From contig NC_045149.1 in assembly GCF_008831285.2 (NCBI RefSeq), forward strand, positions 17,003,035 to 17,067,034: DNA of 64,000 nucleotides, read 5' to 3'. Both the position numbers and the translations under genes were made by a program. Below are positions 35,767 to 50,000 of the stretch, in pieces (within the stretch, counting starts at the first letter, position 1; each line of letters opens with the position of its first letter). The stretch comes from Nymphaea colorata (taxonomy: Eukaryota > Streptophyta > Magnoliopsida > Nymphaeales > Nymphaeaceae). A model generated the notes under the pieces. The model was not told the DNA's origin and did not search any database. It worked only from the letters and a program-made list of their open reading frames with translations.

Positions 35767-38700
35767 CCATATGTGCTACCTTACTGGGACACTTCATCCT
35801 GCTAAGAAAGCGCAATTTGAAGGGTTTACTGTGTCTATTTTGCTTGTCCTTCTACAATTTCGTTGTCATGCACTAGCAAAGTAATAGCGCCCCTCCGACC
35901 TGTATGTTTTTGCGGTTCTATCTTGATGCTACCCTGAGTATCTGTTTGGACGAACAGTTTTACAAGGTATATCTGCTGCAAATTGTTACTGCTAACAAGG
36001 TATCCCCAGGTTAGATCTTATCAATATAGAAACAATTGTGGTTGGGTCATAATTATCCTACTCCAATCCTTTTTCATGACCTCCACAACGTCCAACAATA
36101 GTTTTCTCCTACTACTACTATTCTCATGACTACTTTTATTTTCATAGTACATGCTTGAAACTTGGGGTCATTAAATAGCGCCGTTGTCAATGGTTCTTTT
36201 TGATAGTGTGAATGTGGGCATATGAAAGGAATCGCTTCCTTGTTCTTCAAGAAAATCTTTTTCTTGCTTCTGTAACTGATAGTGGTCAATGACTAATTAA
36301 ATGGACTTCACATAATATTCAATTCAAGCCCCCGCGGTGCTACCAGTTTAAATTGGTCTTGACGAACTTTCTTTCACACTCTAAAAGTCTATATCGGCAA
36401 GTGTGAAAGAAATGCAGCTAGGAAATGAAGCCCATGGGATATCTAAATTATTTGTTCATAAAGATGTCTGAGGAAAAAGTAAGCCTTTTGCACAGTATGC
36501 CTGCTTTTCTTGCAGTAATTTCCTATACAAAGCCACAGCCTTGCTAATTTTAGAATGAATATGTAATAACCTATTTGGGTTGAAAATTTGAAATTACAGG
36601 GAACCGAGTAGATGTTTCTTTTGACCAAGCCGAAGGGTTCGTTGTAACATGCTTATGAAAAAGAACACTCCATCTTTTGGTTCGAGCTGTAGGGTCCAAT
36701 GTGATAATGACTCCTCCCTCAGGGCACATGTGATGGCAGCGTGGATCAATCAAGGCAGTAATGAGCGGCGATCATGAGGCCTTTGTTGGTTGCTGGATTG
36801 CCATCCATGTGGATGTGGGTCAGCCAAATTGGTTGCTCGTCTGCAAGTCAATTCTGCTAATTGAGATGCAGTGTTTGTTTCTGTGGGATATTCTATGTTT
36901 GTCTCCTGGATTTGAGCATTTCCAATGCTGCTTCATCTAGTATTCTTGGTTTCATTGACAAGGAGATGGATAATTATGACGGACAATGCAAAACATTTAT
37001 GGCTTCAACATTAAGTCTTACAGCATTTTGTTGGTATATGAGTGTTGTATCACTGGATGATTCCTTTTTTTAAAAGAGCAGTTGGGCTCAAGATAGCTAA
37101 TTCATCAAACAAGAAAGTGGTTAGAATTTAAACTCTTGGTTGCCCAAGTTGAGTTGCCGCAACTCACAACCAGTGCAATGCTTTTGGTCCTTCATTAGGT
37201 AAAAAGTTTTTTTTTTTTTTTGGTGGGTCACCAGATACGCTCTTATATTTCTGTCCCGCTAAGAAACCAAACTGTGCACCCACTCACCGCAGCAGGTTTC
37301 TCCAACTACAAAATTCCAAACTTCTTTCTTGTCCACATATTTTGCTTTCTCTCAATGTGCATGTGGCTTTCTCGCACATCACCACTTCAAAGACATTAAA
37401 ACTGGTTATCCCTTACCAACATTCGTGTCTACTACCAATCCATCAGAATGCTTCCAAAGTTGTGCATGATGTCTCTGTTTTCCTTCCATGGCAATATCAA
37501 TATGAAATAGAATTTTTTTATGGGTCAGTATGGACAATTGCCCGCACAGTGCCCACACCTGCCTCTGCCCCAAGTATACCTTCGGCAGAGAAGGTAGCCT
37601 TGCAACTTGCAGGCGTTGGGTTGTGGTCCTGCAGAAATGCGTGCCCCCATGTTTTTACTTAGTGTGCAGGTCAGATGACGACCTAAAATTTCGGTGGGTG
37701 TTAAATGATCTTGTGATTTTTTTGGAGCAGGTGAGCAATATAGAGGAGGTCTATCCTTTCTCCGGCTCTACTCGCTGATGATCATCTTAAACTTGCGGAT
37801 CACAGAGCAGATCCAACCAAAGCTCTCATTCCGATTTTGGGTTTATAGGAAGCCTTTCATAACCACTGTTATCAGAATGAGCCCGAGTGGGTATGTTGGA
37901 CGATATCAAATTCTAGGTTAGGTTGGATTTGAGATCAAAGCTGATGTTTAAGACGAAACGTATGCCATTTCTTTCACGCTATGTTCTGTCCAAGATTGCA
38001 ACATATTTTGATCTTGGCGTCCCATTGCCTCAAATGATAGGGTGTGTTGGCCAGAGTCTGCAGTGTGGCAGCATGTTTGGTGAAATGCGTCTCTGCACTC
38101 CACAATCATGTAGGAGACAGCAGCAACCGTATTGGATTGGCCTTGTCTCTTCTGAAATGGTAAAGATGACCTAGTGACTTGGGAAACCGAACCAACTTTC
38201 CTTGGAAAATTGTCCAGATTCCTGATTGCACCTAGCCTTAAGCCACAGCCGACCAAGTTAAACAGGTCCTTTGCAGGAAACATAATGTGGCCATGGTCCA
38301 AATATGGATCTCAAAGGGCAAACTGGTTGCCTTTTTTTTTGCCCTTGGCCTGTTTGACCTTAAATTCATTTGAATCGGCTTACAGCTGCTTCGGTGTGCA
38401 TCCGTGTCGAAATTCACTTGAACTCTGAATATTTTGCATTCTTTTACGTGTGAGGAGCCTTTTTTCAGTCTTTGTTTGTTGGAGTTGACTTGTTCATTTC
38501 AGATCCAATTTCAACTTTTATTTAATATAGGATACAATTCACAACTACTCTATGCGTCTTGGATTTAGATCCTGATCTAGCAAGAACAAGCCTGTGTTGG
38601 ACACGGTTGCGTCTGGACGAACACACAGCTCGGCGAGCTCAAGCTGAACGATGGGTGGTGGTATTGGGGCCAACTCGACCGTACGAGATTTGTTGATGGG

Positions 38701-38981
38701 CCCAATCTAGCATCAAATCTGGTTTTCCACTGCGAAAGCCGACTTAGGCTGGGGCTGCCAAATGTGACATATTGATTCATATCTCTGTTTTTGACATCTA
38801 CTTACTCCCAGGTGGCCATTCACTGTTTTCCTCCTTGACTCCTGAGGCTGCTATACTTGTATTTCTCCGTTCAGGGGAAGGGAAGATGTCGGTGATGGCA
38901 CTGTAGTCGAGCTGATCACTTCTCTGGGAGCACCGGCCAGTGATCGAAGTGTTAGGGTTCTTGTTCTACTTGCAGAAAAAC

Positions 38982-41900
38982 ATGAGTTCCGAGGGGCTTC
39001 TTGACATCCAGCCTTCAGAGCTCAAGTTTACATGTAAGTTTTCTCCATGTTCTCCAGGTGTTTCTTCCTCTAAAAGTCGAAAAAATCAAATGGGTTCCCA
39101 TTTTTAATCATATCATCTCAAGATCATCCGCTTTTTATATTGTGTCTCATTGTTGTGAGCAGAATTTATGGCTACCCATGTGTTTGTTCTCATCTGTTTC
39201 GGTCATGTTTGGGAGGGGATCGTCAATTTTCACGATGGATTTCACTTCTGCTAGCCTTACATGTCTCTTTTATTCTTTTCTGCGCCATCGGATCATTGCT
39301 GTTTCATCCATAGAAACCATTCAGGGTTAGCTTCTCCATCGGTCGACCATTCGAGGGCCGATTTACACATCAAAACGAAGCATTTTGGTCTGACTTTTTT
39401 TATTTTTCAGTTTGGGTGGTAAGGTAATTCCTCGTTCTGTATAATCTTCTGATTAGTTTTTTGCTACTTGTGAACTGGTCCCTAAGTCGAATCGAAGAAG
39501 CAGAGCTCGTGTTCCTTGCATTTGGTCAATAAAACCAGTGATTATGTAGCTTTCAAGGTATGTCCTTTTCGTAATCTATATGTTGTTTCACTATTTTTCG
39601 CATGTCATTGGTTTTTTCTTCTTGATGATGTCGGTAATAACTGCTTGAACTTACCTTTCATTTGCTAAGGTTAAAACAACGAATCCAAAGAAATACTGCG
39701 TGCGGCCAAACACTGGCGTTGTTGCTCCCAGAAGCGCCTGCGATGTCACTGGTACAAGTTTCTCTCTTTTCCTGTATTCTGGCGGGAACTCTTTGGGGTT
39801 CTGCCCTAGGAATGGGAACATTTTATCTTATGGACACTTGTTTGTCATAGTTACAATGCAAGCACAAAGTGAGGCACCGCCGGACATGCGGTGCAAAGAC
39901 AGGTTCCTCATTCAAAGTGTCGTAACAAGTCAGGGTGCAACCTCTAAGGATATAAATGCAGAAACGGTGCGATGCCTTTGTTGTGCTTTAATCGATTACC
40001 TTTTAGGGGAATTCTGATGCTTAATGGAACTGACCCCCTATCCTTTAACATTTAGTTTACTAAAGGAGATGGAAAGATTGTCGAGGAGTGCAAAATGGAG
40101 GTGGTTTATGTGCCCCCACTCCAAACTCCATCATCAGTTTCAGAAGAAGGTTCCTCACCACAAGCGTCTTATCAGTCAGATAACAGAAACCTTCGTTCAT
40201 ATTTATATGATGCTGTAAGCTCATAGCTGTTGATTTACTTCTTCGTAATTTTCTTTTATATTACTTCGATATGAATTTTATTATTTTTGTGATATCAAGA
40301 AGTGTTCTTAGAATACTTTTACTTTTCAACAGCACAAACTAATTCTAAGTGATTAACTATTCAGGTATCAAAGGAAGCAGATGAGCCGGACACGAAAAAT
40401 TCAGAGGTGCCTGTGGTTTTGTTCCATTTATCTTATAAATATTTGCATTTTAAATTGTCCTATAAGTGCATAATCATTTGGTGAACGTTGAAACTGTTAG
40501 TTATAGTTGTTTGTTGCTTGCTCATATATTTTGAGATCGATCCTTTTGCTTGGGATTATTCCTTGTCTTTTTCAACTTTTTTTCCTAATTTAATGCTCTC
40601 CTTGTTTGATGTTCAGTTACGATCTACATGCAAGGAGATAGCACAAAAAATTACATGGATTTGGGACTTGCATGGTGCTGCTGATGATACATTGTTTGGA
40701 TAATAGCAACTTCTGTGCCCAAATAGTGTCCTCTTTTTTCTTTTAGTTGTCTACTTAAGCTCACTGGAAACCTGTCAAACCTTTTTACCCTGTTGGCAGC
40801 AATGTTGTAAATACTGGTTTCGGCACCTATAGGGCCATAGGCCCACATTGTTGGTCCTTATTGGTAACTTTAATTATTAAAAATGAAAATAATTGAAATA
40901 TTTTTCTATTTATATGTTGGCCAATGCAGCCTTGTATAAGGCCAAAACAGCCTCATATTGGCTGAATGTTGGAAAGGGACGTTTCAGGCCTCTTCTTGTT
41001 TCTTTTCCATTGAAATGATATTGGCTGATTGCAGTGTTGCTAACAGACTTAGTCTGCAGCCATCTGCGGAGAAAAAGAAAAAACTGGAGAATATTTTCAT
41101 TATATTTCTCTGAAGAAGGGAAACAATAATCAACTGGCTTTATTTACTGACCTATCCATATACCATAAAAAAGAATGTTCTGTTTATACAATTTATGCCC
41201 TTGAAGGAAGTCAATAATGTGGATTAACTGAAGGAGAATAAAGTCGTAAAAAATTAATGTTGGGAATAAAACTTTACATTGTAAAAGGGCATTTGATACT
41301 TCTTGATTAACTGGAGTAGTTAATCATTCCTCTTCTGACCTTTCTTGGTTGAGCGCATAGATTTTATGCTTTCAAGTTTGAAATTATATTCATCCCATCT
41401 AAGGCCTCTTTCGTGCTACTAAGGCCAACAGTTCTGTGAATAATGCAATGGGCACTTAACAGCTTTTACAAGATACAGGGATAATGGGGGTTATTGCCTA
41501 TGGTTATGCATGGGCATGATTTTGCTCATACTAGGATTTTGGTCTTACTGATATATGCTCACCTACTCTAGGATTTGGACACCTAGATACTATTCTCACA
41601 TGATTTTGGTTTCAGACTTTCAGTTTGTCCATTCATGCTGTGGTACCTCTCAGGAGATTAACTGTCTTGTAATATCCTTTACTTTATTTGACTAGTATTT
41701 GTAGACCCATAGAATTGAAAAAAATATCTTTAGCTTGTGGTTTTCTGTGGAATTACAGCTTGACTATAACCTATTCCTGTATCATATGTAACCTGTTCTC
41801 TGTACTCCTCTGTGACATGCGTCTTCAAAATTGTTGCTCTTTGAGATGTGCTTATATTTTTCTATGGAATTTACAGTTTGCCTATTGCCTATTCCTGTAT

Positions 41901-44900
41901 CATGTTTAACCTGTTTCCTGCACTCCTTTGTGACGTGCCTTCAAAACTGTTGCTCTTTGAGATGCTGATGTGGCTCAAATTCCTGATACCTATGTGTGTT
42001 GTGTGCATGTGTAGGGTGAGCTAGAGAGTTACTGATATACATATATACATATATACATAGTTTGCAAGTAAATATGTATATATGTGTGTGTTTGGGTTTC
42101 ATGGCATAACGTTTGACTTGACTTGATGGGTTTAAGAGTCTGGGCAAACTATTTTGCTGACGATATTTAGGGTCAACTTGGCTTGATTTTTGAGGGTTTG
42201 AAAACATTATTTTATATGTATCAACAAAGAAGTTGCTTATACATTGTTAAGATTAGGTGGTGAAATTGCTTTTGGAGCTTGACTCCCTGGTGGGACAATC
42301 CTGTTGACATTGAAAATGGATGACGTGGATACTGGATAGTTTTATGACTTCTGAAAGTTAGTTTCAATTTTCTCGTTTTCCAGAAATCTCAACAGTTGCC
42401 TCCATTTTAAGATCTCCTCATGAAAGCTTTCATGGAGCAAAGGCATGGAGGAAGCTTCAATTCTTTCTTGTCCATCTATATGTGATTATTTTCTGTCGAG
42501 GATATATTATATATATTTTCAATTTCCTATTTTTTTCTGGGTTCTCTTTACATTTTGTTGAGGTTGTCTTCATTCTTTTTTTTTTCACACTACTGTGTTC
42601 TTCCTGTCCATTCTTCACCAAAATAGCCATTGTAGCTTAGCTTCCTTCCAACTTCTGTTTTTTGTGGACAATAGTTGCAGATCAGGAATAAAAACGGGAA
42701 GAAAAATGTGAATCAGCACTAGAAAATAGTCCTATTGGGAAGTTAGAAGATTAAGAAAGTTGGAAGTCACATGGTGAACTGTGGTAGGATTTATATACTT
42801 GTTCACAAGTAATACCAATACATTTACGTATACAAGTAAAACCTTTAAAAGGTAAACTAAAATCACATGAGATTTGAGATTCTGGTGACTGGGAGTTGCG
42901 TTCAGATTCAGGAATCAGGATTCTAGTTCCTAGTACTTGGGGTTCCACTTACTGTAATTGATTCAAAGGGCTATATTGGAAACGTTGGTTGTAATTTACA
43001 GTTGTCTGGCCATTATAAGTGAATCTGTTTCAGAGATTGATGGTGATTTAGAGCCATTATTTCATATTTCTTTTTGTGTTGGTTTATATCCTAGCCTATG
43101 CTTTTGTTGTCAATGACCGAGTCCTCTTGCCAGTTTTACTTTGAATTGTGTGATCTTGTCCTTTATACCTTATACTGCTTTTTCTCATAATACTGTCATA
43201 CGAAAATAATTCTCGTTAAGTACAAAAGCATGAAGTTCTTTACCCATAATTTCTCTTCTTTGTCGTTTTAGGTATAGTTTCTATAGCTATTTTTTTTGGT
43301 ATCCTGTATGGTACCTGGATTAAGTCACTGTCTTGAACCCAGTGACCTGGGTTCAATATCTAACAGACTGGCCCTTAAGCACAAATTGTTTGTATGTCCA
43401 GAAAATAGTTTGAAGGTATTTACAGATTGGTCAGCCATTTGTGGTCATTCCCTGATGCTAGTTTTCTTTCCAAGTTTGCAATGTTATCGTTTGTCAAATT
43501 CTTCTTTTAGTAAGGATTTTCCTAGCGTAACATCTTGTTGGTTGGGCCCATTCCCTGATGCTAGTTTTCTTTTTTAGTCTGCAATGTTATGTAGTTAATG
43601 CTGTCTTTATTCTTGTGAGCTGCTCTTTGGATGAATTCTTTTATCCTTTACTTTTCACTTTCTATTGGTTGCTTCAATTTTTATTGGTTTATCTTTAGCT
43701 AGACTTGTGACGTGGGCCATTTGATGATTCTTCAGGTTTTGAATGTAATTTCAACGCTGAACACAGAGAAACTATCTGCCATTCAACTAAACCAAAAGTT
43801 GCAACAGGAACTGGTATTCTTTTGCCAATCACATGGTTTTTTTTTTGTCTGTGGAAATTGTTGGATTGGAAGATTTTCTGTCTCTTGGTATCTTTCTCCA
43901 TTTGCTTATCCACATTCTTTTACAATTGTCACTAACTACTGAGCAGCACACAGACACGTAGCAGTTAATGCTGCTGATTAAGCAAAAGGCACCTGTATCA
44001 CGGTCAACAGAGGATACCTGATCCTTTATCACATAAATATTCGACCTTATCTCTGATTAAGTTGTATCTTCTTGTGGCCATATTTCTGGGACTTATCTAA
44101 TGATGGATATGTGTGTCAAAATGAAAAAATTTCCTTATTGACAAGGACACAATAGAATGGAGTGAGGTTCATATGTACTGTTTGATGGGCGCCCAAAACA
44201 TATTCTAACAATGATTAACAGACTAGCTATCGTTTGACCAGTCGGTGAGCGAGAATGGATTCGTATGGGTTACTATTTGATGCTCATGATTACTCGCACC
44301 TACATGTAACGGTGAAATAAAAAATGACCATAAAAGGGGACAGTTACATATAAAAAGGACCATAGTAGACACCTAATAAAAATAAAGAAATATAAATATA
44401 CCCTGATGAACTTTCTTGTACCCATTATTCGTTTTTGTCTTCCATTTTGTACATGTCATTTTTTTGTTAATAAAACTTTGGGGCTCGCCCCAGCAGGCTT
44501 TGCGGCGGAAAGAAATATAACTATAAATACAAAAACTCTCATGTCAAAATGCACATCTTTGAGACCATTATTTGTTGACCAATATGATTGACTTATTTGT
44601 GCTTTCCATTAATCGAGAAATAAATACTGTAAGATCTTCCATTAGTCTGAGTATGCTTCTGTAGAAGGCTAGAAGCTATAAGATCCTCTGGCGTTCCTCT
44701 ATCACTTTAACCGACTTTGAACTGCAGTGCCCCAATATACCATGGTTCCTATATTCTTTACTTTGGGGATTACATACTTTCAGGGGTTCTCCTTTGATCT
44801 GAAACAATGTTTTTGTGCTTTGGCTGCATAACTTAAAATTCTTGGACTGCTCCTTTTGTCATATAGTGCAGCTGAGTCTGCAAATTTATGCTCTTTAAAA

Positions 44901-45131
44901 TATCATGTTTGCTGCAAAAGATTAAATTGTAATTAGGGATGGCAGTTCAAGCATGTCTATAAATTTGAAAGCATATTTGCTTCTTATTTTGATTCTGACT
45001 GCTGTTCTATGTTGATTGAGTAGGAGTTGCTAAGGAAGGAACACAGTGGTGGTCATCAAGGCTTCTCATTTTTGTTCGTGGTATTAGTTGGTATATTAGG
45101 CATTCTTGTGGGCTACCTTGTTAAGACATAG
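38982..45131 (+). CDS. VAP27: VAP27-type vesicle-associated membrane protein
   Basis: VAP27 proteins sit in the ER membrane and tether it to plasma membrane, endosomes and cytoskeleton by binding FFAT-type motifs. Eight exons, 38982-39033, 39487-39557, 39670-39751, 39851-39966, 40056-40214, 40365-40406, 43736-43813 and 45024-45131, give 708 nt (235 aa) in frame. The N-terminal MSP domain starts LLDIQPSELKFT and includes SKKQSSCSLHLVNKTSDYVA, VKTTNPKKYCVRPNTGVV and CKDRFLIQSVV, followed by ECKMEVVYVPP. Exon 7 encodes a short coiled coil (STLNTEKLSAIQLNQKLQQE). The last exon encodes a C-terminal anchor (FLFVVLVGILGILVGYLVKT), the usual tail-anchored layout. Intron 6 is 3.3 kb and contains old tandem duplications. 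A possible acceptor at 38975, just before the ATG, hints at an intron in the 5' leader. Exon 2's boundary was set by homology (FESKKQSS). Confidence 0.92.
41742..41963 (+). repeat. Tandem duplication inside VAP27 intron 6
   Basis: Two units of about 105 bp (41742-41848 and 41861-41963) share CTATTCCTGTATCAT, AACCTGTT, ACTCCT, TGTGAC and TTGTTGCTCTTTGAGATG or a one-base variant. Non-coding. Confidence 0.8.
43447..43590 (+). repeat. Short direct repeat inside VAP27 intron 6
   Basis: ATTCCCTGATGCTAGTTTTC, continuing to TGCAATGTTAT, occurs at 43447-43486 and again at 43550-43590 with a few differences. The two copies are about 100 bp apart and lie just upstream of exon 7. Confidence 0.8.
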
Positions 45132-47093
45132 GACATTTTGCAGCTCTGGTCGCAACAACATGGTGTGGTAATGTGTTCATGATAAACTGGTTTGCAGGAT
45201 AAGTGAAGCAGGACTGTGTATGTCGGGGAAATGCTGTGCCCATTTGTTCTATGTTTCTTGAATGTATTTTGGTTCTCAGTGCTGTATCTCTTTATCCTGA
45301 ACTTCTGCCACTTGATAGTATCTTCTTGCCGTTAAAAGAAGAAAAAGGAAGAGAACTTTTGTCTCCTTAGTTGCCAAAAAGGGCAATTGAAATATGATGG
45401 CTGTTGCCGAATGATTAAAAAAATTAAAAATCATTGTTAAAATAGTGTTGAAACAAGGGTATTAGTGAGAGCTTATAGTATAGTAATAGTTTATAGCTTT
45501 TTTAGTGACGATGGTTAAGGCTTTGGCTATCTGGTAACATGCAGCTGGCACATTTTAATTTTCTAAGTTACCAGAATCAAATACGCTTAGTTTTGTCGAT
45601 GGTTTAACAAATGCACGAGAGAGAGGCACACACACACGGAGAGAGTCGTACAAACTGCACGCATTGGGATCAGTACATTTTATTCACCGTTTCTATTTTG
45701 TGTGCGTTTAGTATAAATAATAGAAGTCTGAATGCTATCTGGATTTGGATTCAATATGCAGTCTGTAACTGCATTTAGATCTGAGTCCGACATTCGTCTG
45801 AGATCTGATAACAGACCTGATTACGCATGAATGTTGAGTCTTACATTTGGTGGGATTTGAAATTAGTTTAGAAAAAATAATGTTTGAAATCAATTCTGAC
45901 GGGGTAAGATCCGACTAAATCAAATTTGGTGAAAGGTGGAGCCGAATTCAGATTAGGCCTTACAACAATAAGATGATGAAATGATTCTCTTCGTCCATAT
46001 AACGAGTCTCCCTGCGAAAAGAATCCATGTATTCAATCTTGCTATATGTCCTATTAAAAAGCAAATTTTCATTCTCAGTCCATATTCTTATGCATATGAT
46101 TTAGGAAAATCAATAAAAGCCCTTGAACTGTTTATCCCTAGTGCATCCAATGGTAAATACAAGAAACTCAATGGCCAAGCGGTGATGGAGATGCCAATAT
46201 TTTGGTTCAAGAAATTGGATTTCGCTAGGAAATTTGTGTCCAATTAGCAATCTGAGATGGTCAGTTTATGAAGTAGTACTTGCTTGCGATGGATATTAGA
46301 TGTTCAAATACATTCAAATGCGACTACATGCAAAGTTCAGCCACTTGATACAAACTACGCAACACCCAAATAGTTAGCTATATATGATTCATTGACGTCG
46401 CTGTTAAATGTGCCAGGCCCTGACTGTTTCCTGAAGATTGAGGGGGTCCATCCCCTAGCAACCGTTCTCCGGACCGTTTCGTGAAGATTGACAACTCCGA
46501 TTTGAGTTTGTTCTTCGATATGTTCAGATTGATTCTGAAGATGCGGGCGCACACTACTTGGCAATGACAGGTGTCTGGATTGGGCCAGGCGAATGTCTTA
46601 TGTCTCCACCATCACCACGCGTAGGCGATGACGATCTCCACCATCAACTATCCTTGAGAACGCCTCAAAGCGGAACTTTGTGTTTGATCATTGATGTGAA
46701 AGCAGTGAAACATGAAAGAGCCAAATCGGTAAATGAAGCCTGTTCATTCCGCCGCACACGAACAGAAACCAACCTTGTGTGTGGCGTGCACCACAGTTTA
46801 CTATACGCCAGAATCGTCGTGTCTTATCCTTGGCGTTTCAGAGACAGAACACAAATATCCAAGCAGGAGACTTAGAGGCGAGCATCCTCTCCGTTAGGTA
46901 CGGCGTGCCCCATCTGGTAGGTCCCTCTTCGAAGTTATGGCTTCCCTTCCTCTTACGTGTCTCCGACTTCATCTCTTTTACGGTGCTTGTGAAAATATCC
47001 GTCTCCCTTTCCACACCCCCCCTCACACACTCTCTCTCTCTCTCTCTTTCTCAATATAATACACTCGCACGAGAAGGTGAAGAAGAAGGAACA
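45132..47093. other. Intergenic region between the VAP27 and TL20.3-like genes
   Basis: This holds the VAP27 3' untranslated region, then about 1.5 kb of unassigned DNA, then the promoter and leader of the TL20.3-like gene. A CT-rich tract at about 47031-47050 and a TACGTG ACGT-core site near 46955 lie close to that gene. A 16 bp block, CCGTTTCGTGAAGATT or a close variant, occurs twice near 46425-46490. I recognise no gene. Confidence 0.45.
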
Positions 47094-50000
47094 ATGGCGT
47101 GTTTGTTTACCAACCTGATTCATCCTTCTCTTGCTAATTCCCACAACCTCTACGGTTACCGTCTGCAGGCCCTTCCTTCTCACACGTTGGGAAGAAGACG
47201 ATCGTCATCCACCATAGCATGCCATACTACAAGCCCCCAACAGGAACCTCCACAAGGTAATCTCTCTCTCTCTTCCCCTCTCGTGCTATGAGTCTCACAA
47301 GCTATAGCTGCGAGCATTACTTTCACCTATACGAACAAATAGTAGACGTAAAACTTTCTTGAATGATAAGTTTGAGCAATTGCTAATTTCTGGCTACGCA
47401 TTTCTACAAATTTTTGTTGCCTTGATATAAATGGAGGTCCTGGGTGATGGATTTACCGCTGGTTTTTGCGGTGGTTGCATTTTCAGTTACTTCTGTTGGT
47501 TAACATCGACACCTTTAAGTGGTACAGAACGTTGTAAAAATTCTGGTCTTTTTAATTAAAGAACTGATTATTGAGACATTACTACTTGTGATTCATTGTA
47601 ATGGATTTCTTGATAGTAACTTTGTTACGGGTACTCATCGGTAATGCAGATAATCAACGATGGCAGGCTTCTCTAACGGCAGTATTAGCTACTGTAATTG
47701 TGAGCTCTGGAATGAGCGCTCAGGCTGATCTGAATAAATATGAGGCTGACGTTCGTGGTGAATTTGGCATAGGATCTGCTGCTCAATTTGGTTCTGCTGA
47801 CCTCAAGTATGGCATATTGATTGTTTTTGTTTTCAAAGATGTGCTTTTGAGAAATTCACCAAGTAATTCGTCGCTTATTGTACGGATTCTCCACAATTGA
47901 CCGTCTTAATATTTTTATTTTTGTGCAGGAAGGCTGTCCATATTAACGAGAATTTCAGGTGATTAATTTGATGAAGTTTTACCAGGGCTGCTTTAGCCTT
48001 TTGTGTTGTGGACAATTACCATATGGCATTCCGTTGTTGGAAATATATTCTGGGAATTATATGCCGCTTTTTAATCATGTTTGCTATACGTAGTCTTCGT
48101 GTGCAAGAAATGAGTGCTGTTCCTTTATCAAAATCATGAAGCAGGTTTTGTTAATCTTTTTTGAAAAATTGAAAAATATTCTGCTACCATTTGTACTTTT
48201 CTTTAAAAACAAAAGCTATTAATCACATAGACATGCCTGGAAACTGGAAAGGCACTGCACTCTCGTAGGCATGCTGGACATAGGTCCAGGACCAAGCAAA
48301 TTCAATTTTTATATTTCCTTCGTCTATTTTGACATTTTTTGTTTAGTGATTTATATTTATGTGTTTGTCTGCTTAAGATCGTAGTAACTGAAAAACTATA
48401 AATTGTTCTGCACATGCATGCAATTATTTTTCTACTCTAAGGTTACACTGATTTCCATATATGTATATGCTTTGTATGTGATTAAGCTCTATCCTTCTTT
48501 GTAATAAATCTTTTATGTTGTTTAGTTCTGAACTGAGTTCCTCTAATTATATTTGTTCTTGTAATTGCAACTGACACATGCTTGATGTAGACGAGCCAAC
48601 TTCACTGCAGCAGACATGAGGGAATCCAATTTTAGTGGTTCTACATTCAATGGTGCTTATCTTGAGAAAGCTGTTGCATACAGAGCTGACTTCACTGGTA
48701 CGCATCTTTAGAAGCTGGCCGACTTTCTTATTTAATGCAATGTGGAACTGACTGATGAGAAATTTTGTTCAGTTTTGGCTAGATTATGTGATTATGCAAC
48801 ACTTTTTTTTTTCAGTTTTGCAATTATGTAATAATGTTGCAAATGCAGACTCCAAAATATTCATTCACCACTCTACAGTTTCTTTTATTGTTCTTTCTTC
48901 CGACCAAAATATTAAGAATCCAAGTGGATGTTTATCATGGCTCGTGAGTCGTGACTAATTTTTGCACGTGCGCGTATTTTACTAGATAAATTTGAAAAAA
49001 ATAAAACATAATACTGCTTCTGTAGATACCAAAGAGTAGCGCTGGTTTAAATTGTCCATGCTGCTACTGTAAAACGGAAATAGCAAACATAAGTACTTTT
49101 ATAGTTGGATGAACAAGTGATATGGTCAAACACAAATAGCACAATTATGAAAAGTAAATAATTAGGAAATCACACGAGTAAATAGATATATTTTTTTGTT
49201 TATGTTATGGGCACATGATCCCTTGGTTACTTCTTCTTTGGTCCCATGCTCCCACTTGCTTTTGTTTAAGTTCTGATTTGATTTTGAGTCTTTTGACTAC
49301 TAAAAAACAAGAGATTATTTAACAAAGAAGGGATGCTATAAGCAAATGAATTGAATGATAAGTCATGTGAAATTGATTAACGAGTTACTGGCTTTTGAAT
49401 TTTGTTCCACTCAAGAGGTATCCTTTTCCCATGGCCAAGGCAGACGCCAGTGCCAGGACTAGCAGGTTGAGCCATATCCTGGATATTTATTTTATTCATT
49501 GTCAGGAAGAGAATGGGGTTCGATATCTACTGTCTAGCTTCTTGATAAACAGGTTGAATTATGGATTTGTTAGATGCTAAGGAAAACTAGAGCCAAAAAA
49601 ACATTGTTTAATCATCAGAAAATTGTTAACAGATGCCAGTCGGAGTCATTTGTTTGAAAGAGATCAAATGCTGAATTACTCTGATGCTGTCATTTCATTG
49701 GAACAAAATGGTTTCATTATGTATAAATGTTAAATCTGAACATAGTTCTTGTTCTAAAGTGAAGCTAAAGTTCATTATCTATTTGTAGCCTAATGCTGTG
49801 TCTACTATGTGGTGTGAATTCAGAAGTATTGTAGAGCCAGGTATTGTCCTTTACATATGTTACTAGAAATTCCTTCATCAACTCAGAGCTATCCAAAAAG
49901 TACACAATTTCTGGTAAATGCCTTCAGTTGCCTAGGAAAATTCTTCCTCAGAAATTAAAGAATAAATATGCAACATATGTCCAAGCTTTTGGACAAGGTC

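Larger units (their letters stand above)
27081..38981. other. Long intergenic region, no gene recognised
   Basis: This 11.9 kb of mostly AT-rich DNA contains microsatellites at about 27282-27350, 29120-29191 and 32004-32049, a diverged direct repeat (30950-31380), a family A-like block (33740-33850), and a repeat beginning AGTGGCGGTGCC at 35609. A less AT-rich island at 33960-34570 has open frames on both strands. An 80-codon frame rich in Pro, Thr and Ser at 30031-30273 has no recognisable relative. A possible splice acceptor at 38975, six bases before the VAP27 ATG, suggests that part of that gene's 5' leader may lie upstream within this stretch. Confidence 0.4.

Noticed and set aside
39411-39440. 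Alternative acceptor TTTTTCAG for VAP27 exon 2
   Set aside because: Using it gives a stop codon after two residues. The acceptor at 39486 restores FESKKQSS and the frame.
40618-40703. Possible extra VAP27 exon after a TTCAG acceptor at about 40619
   Set aside because: It reads to a stop without a suitable donor and shows no VAP resemblance. Joining exon 6 directly to exon 7 keeps frame and matches the family.
43330-43380. tRNA or SINE-like motif GGGTTCAATATC in VAP27 intron 6
   Set aside because: It resembles box B, but no acceptable box A or cloverleaf precedes it.
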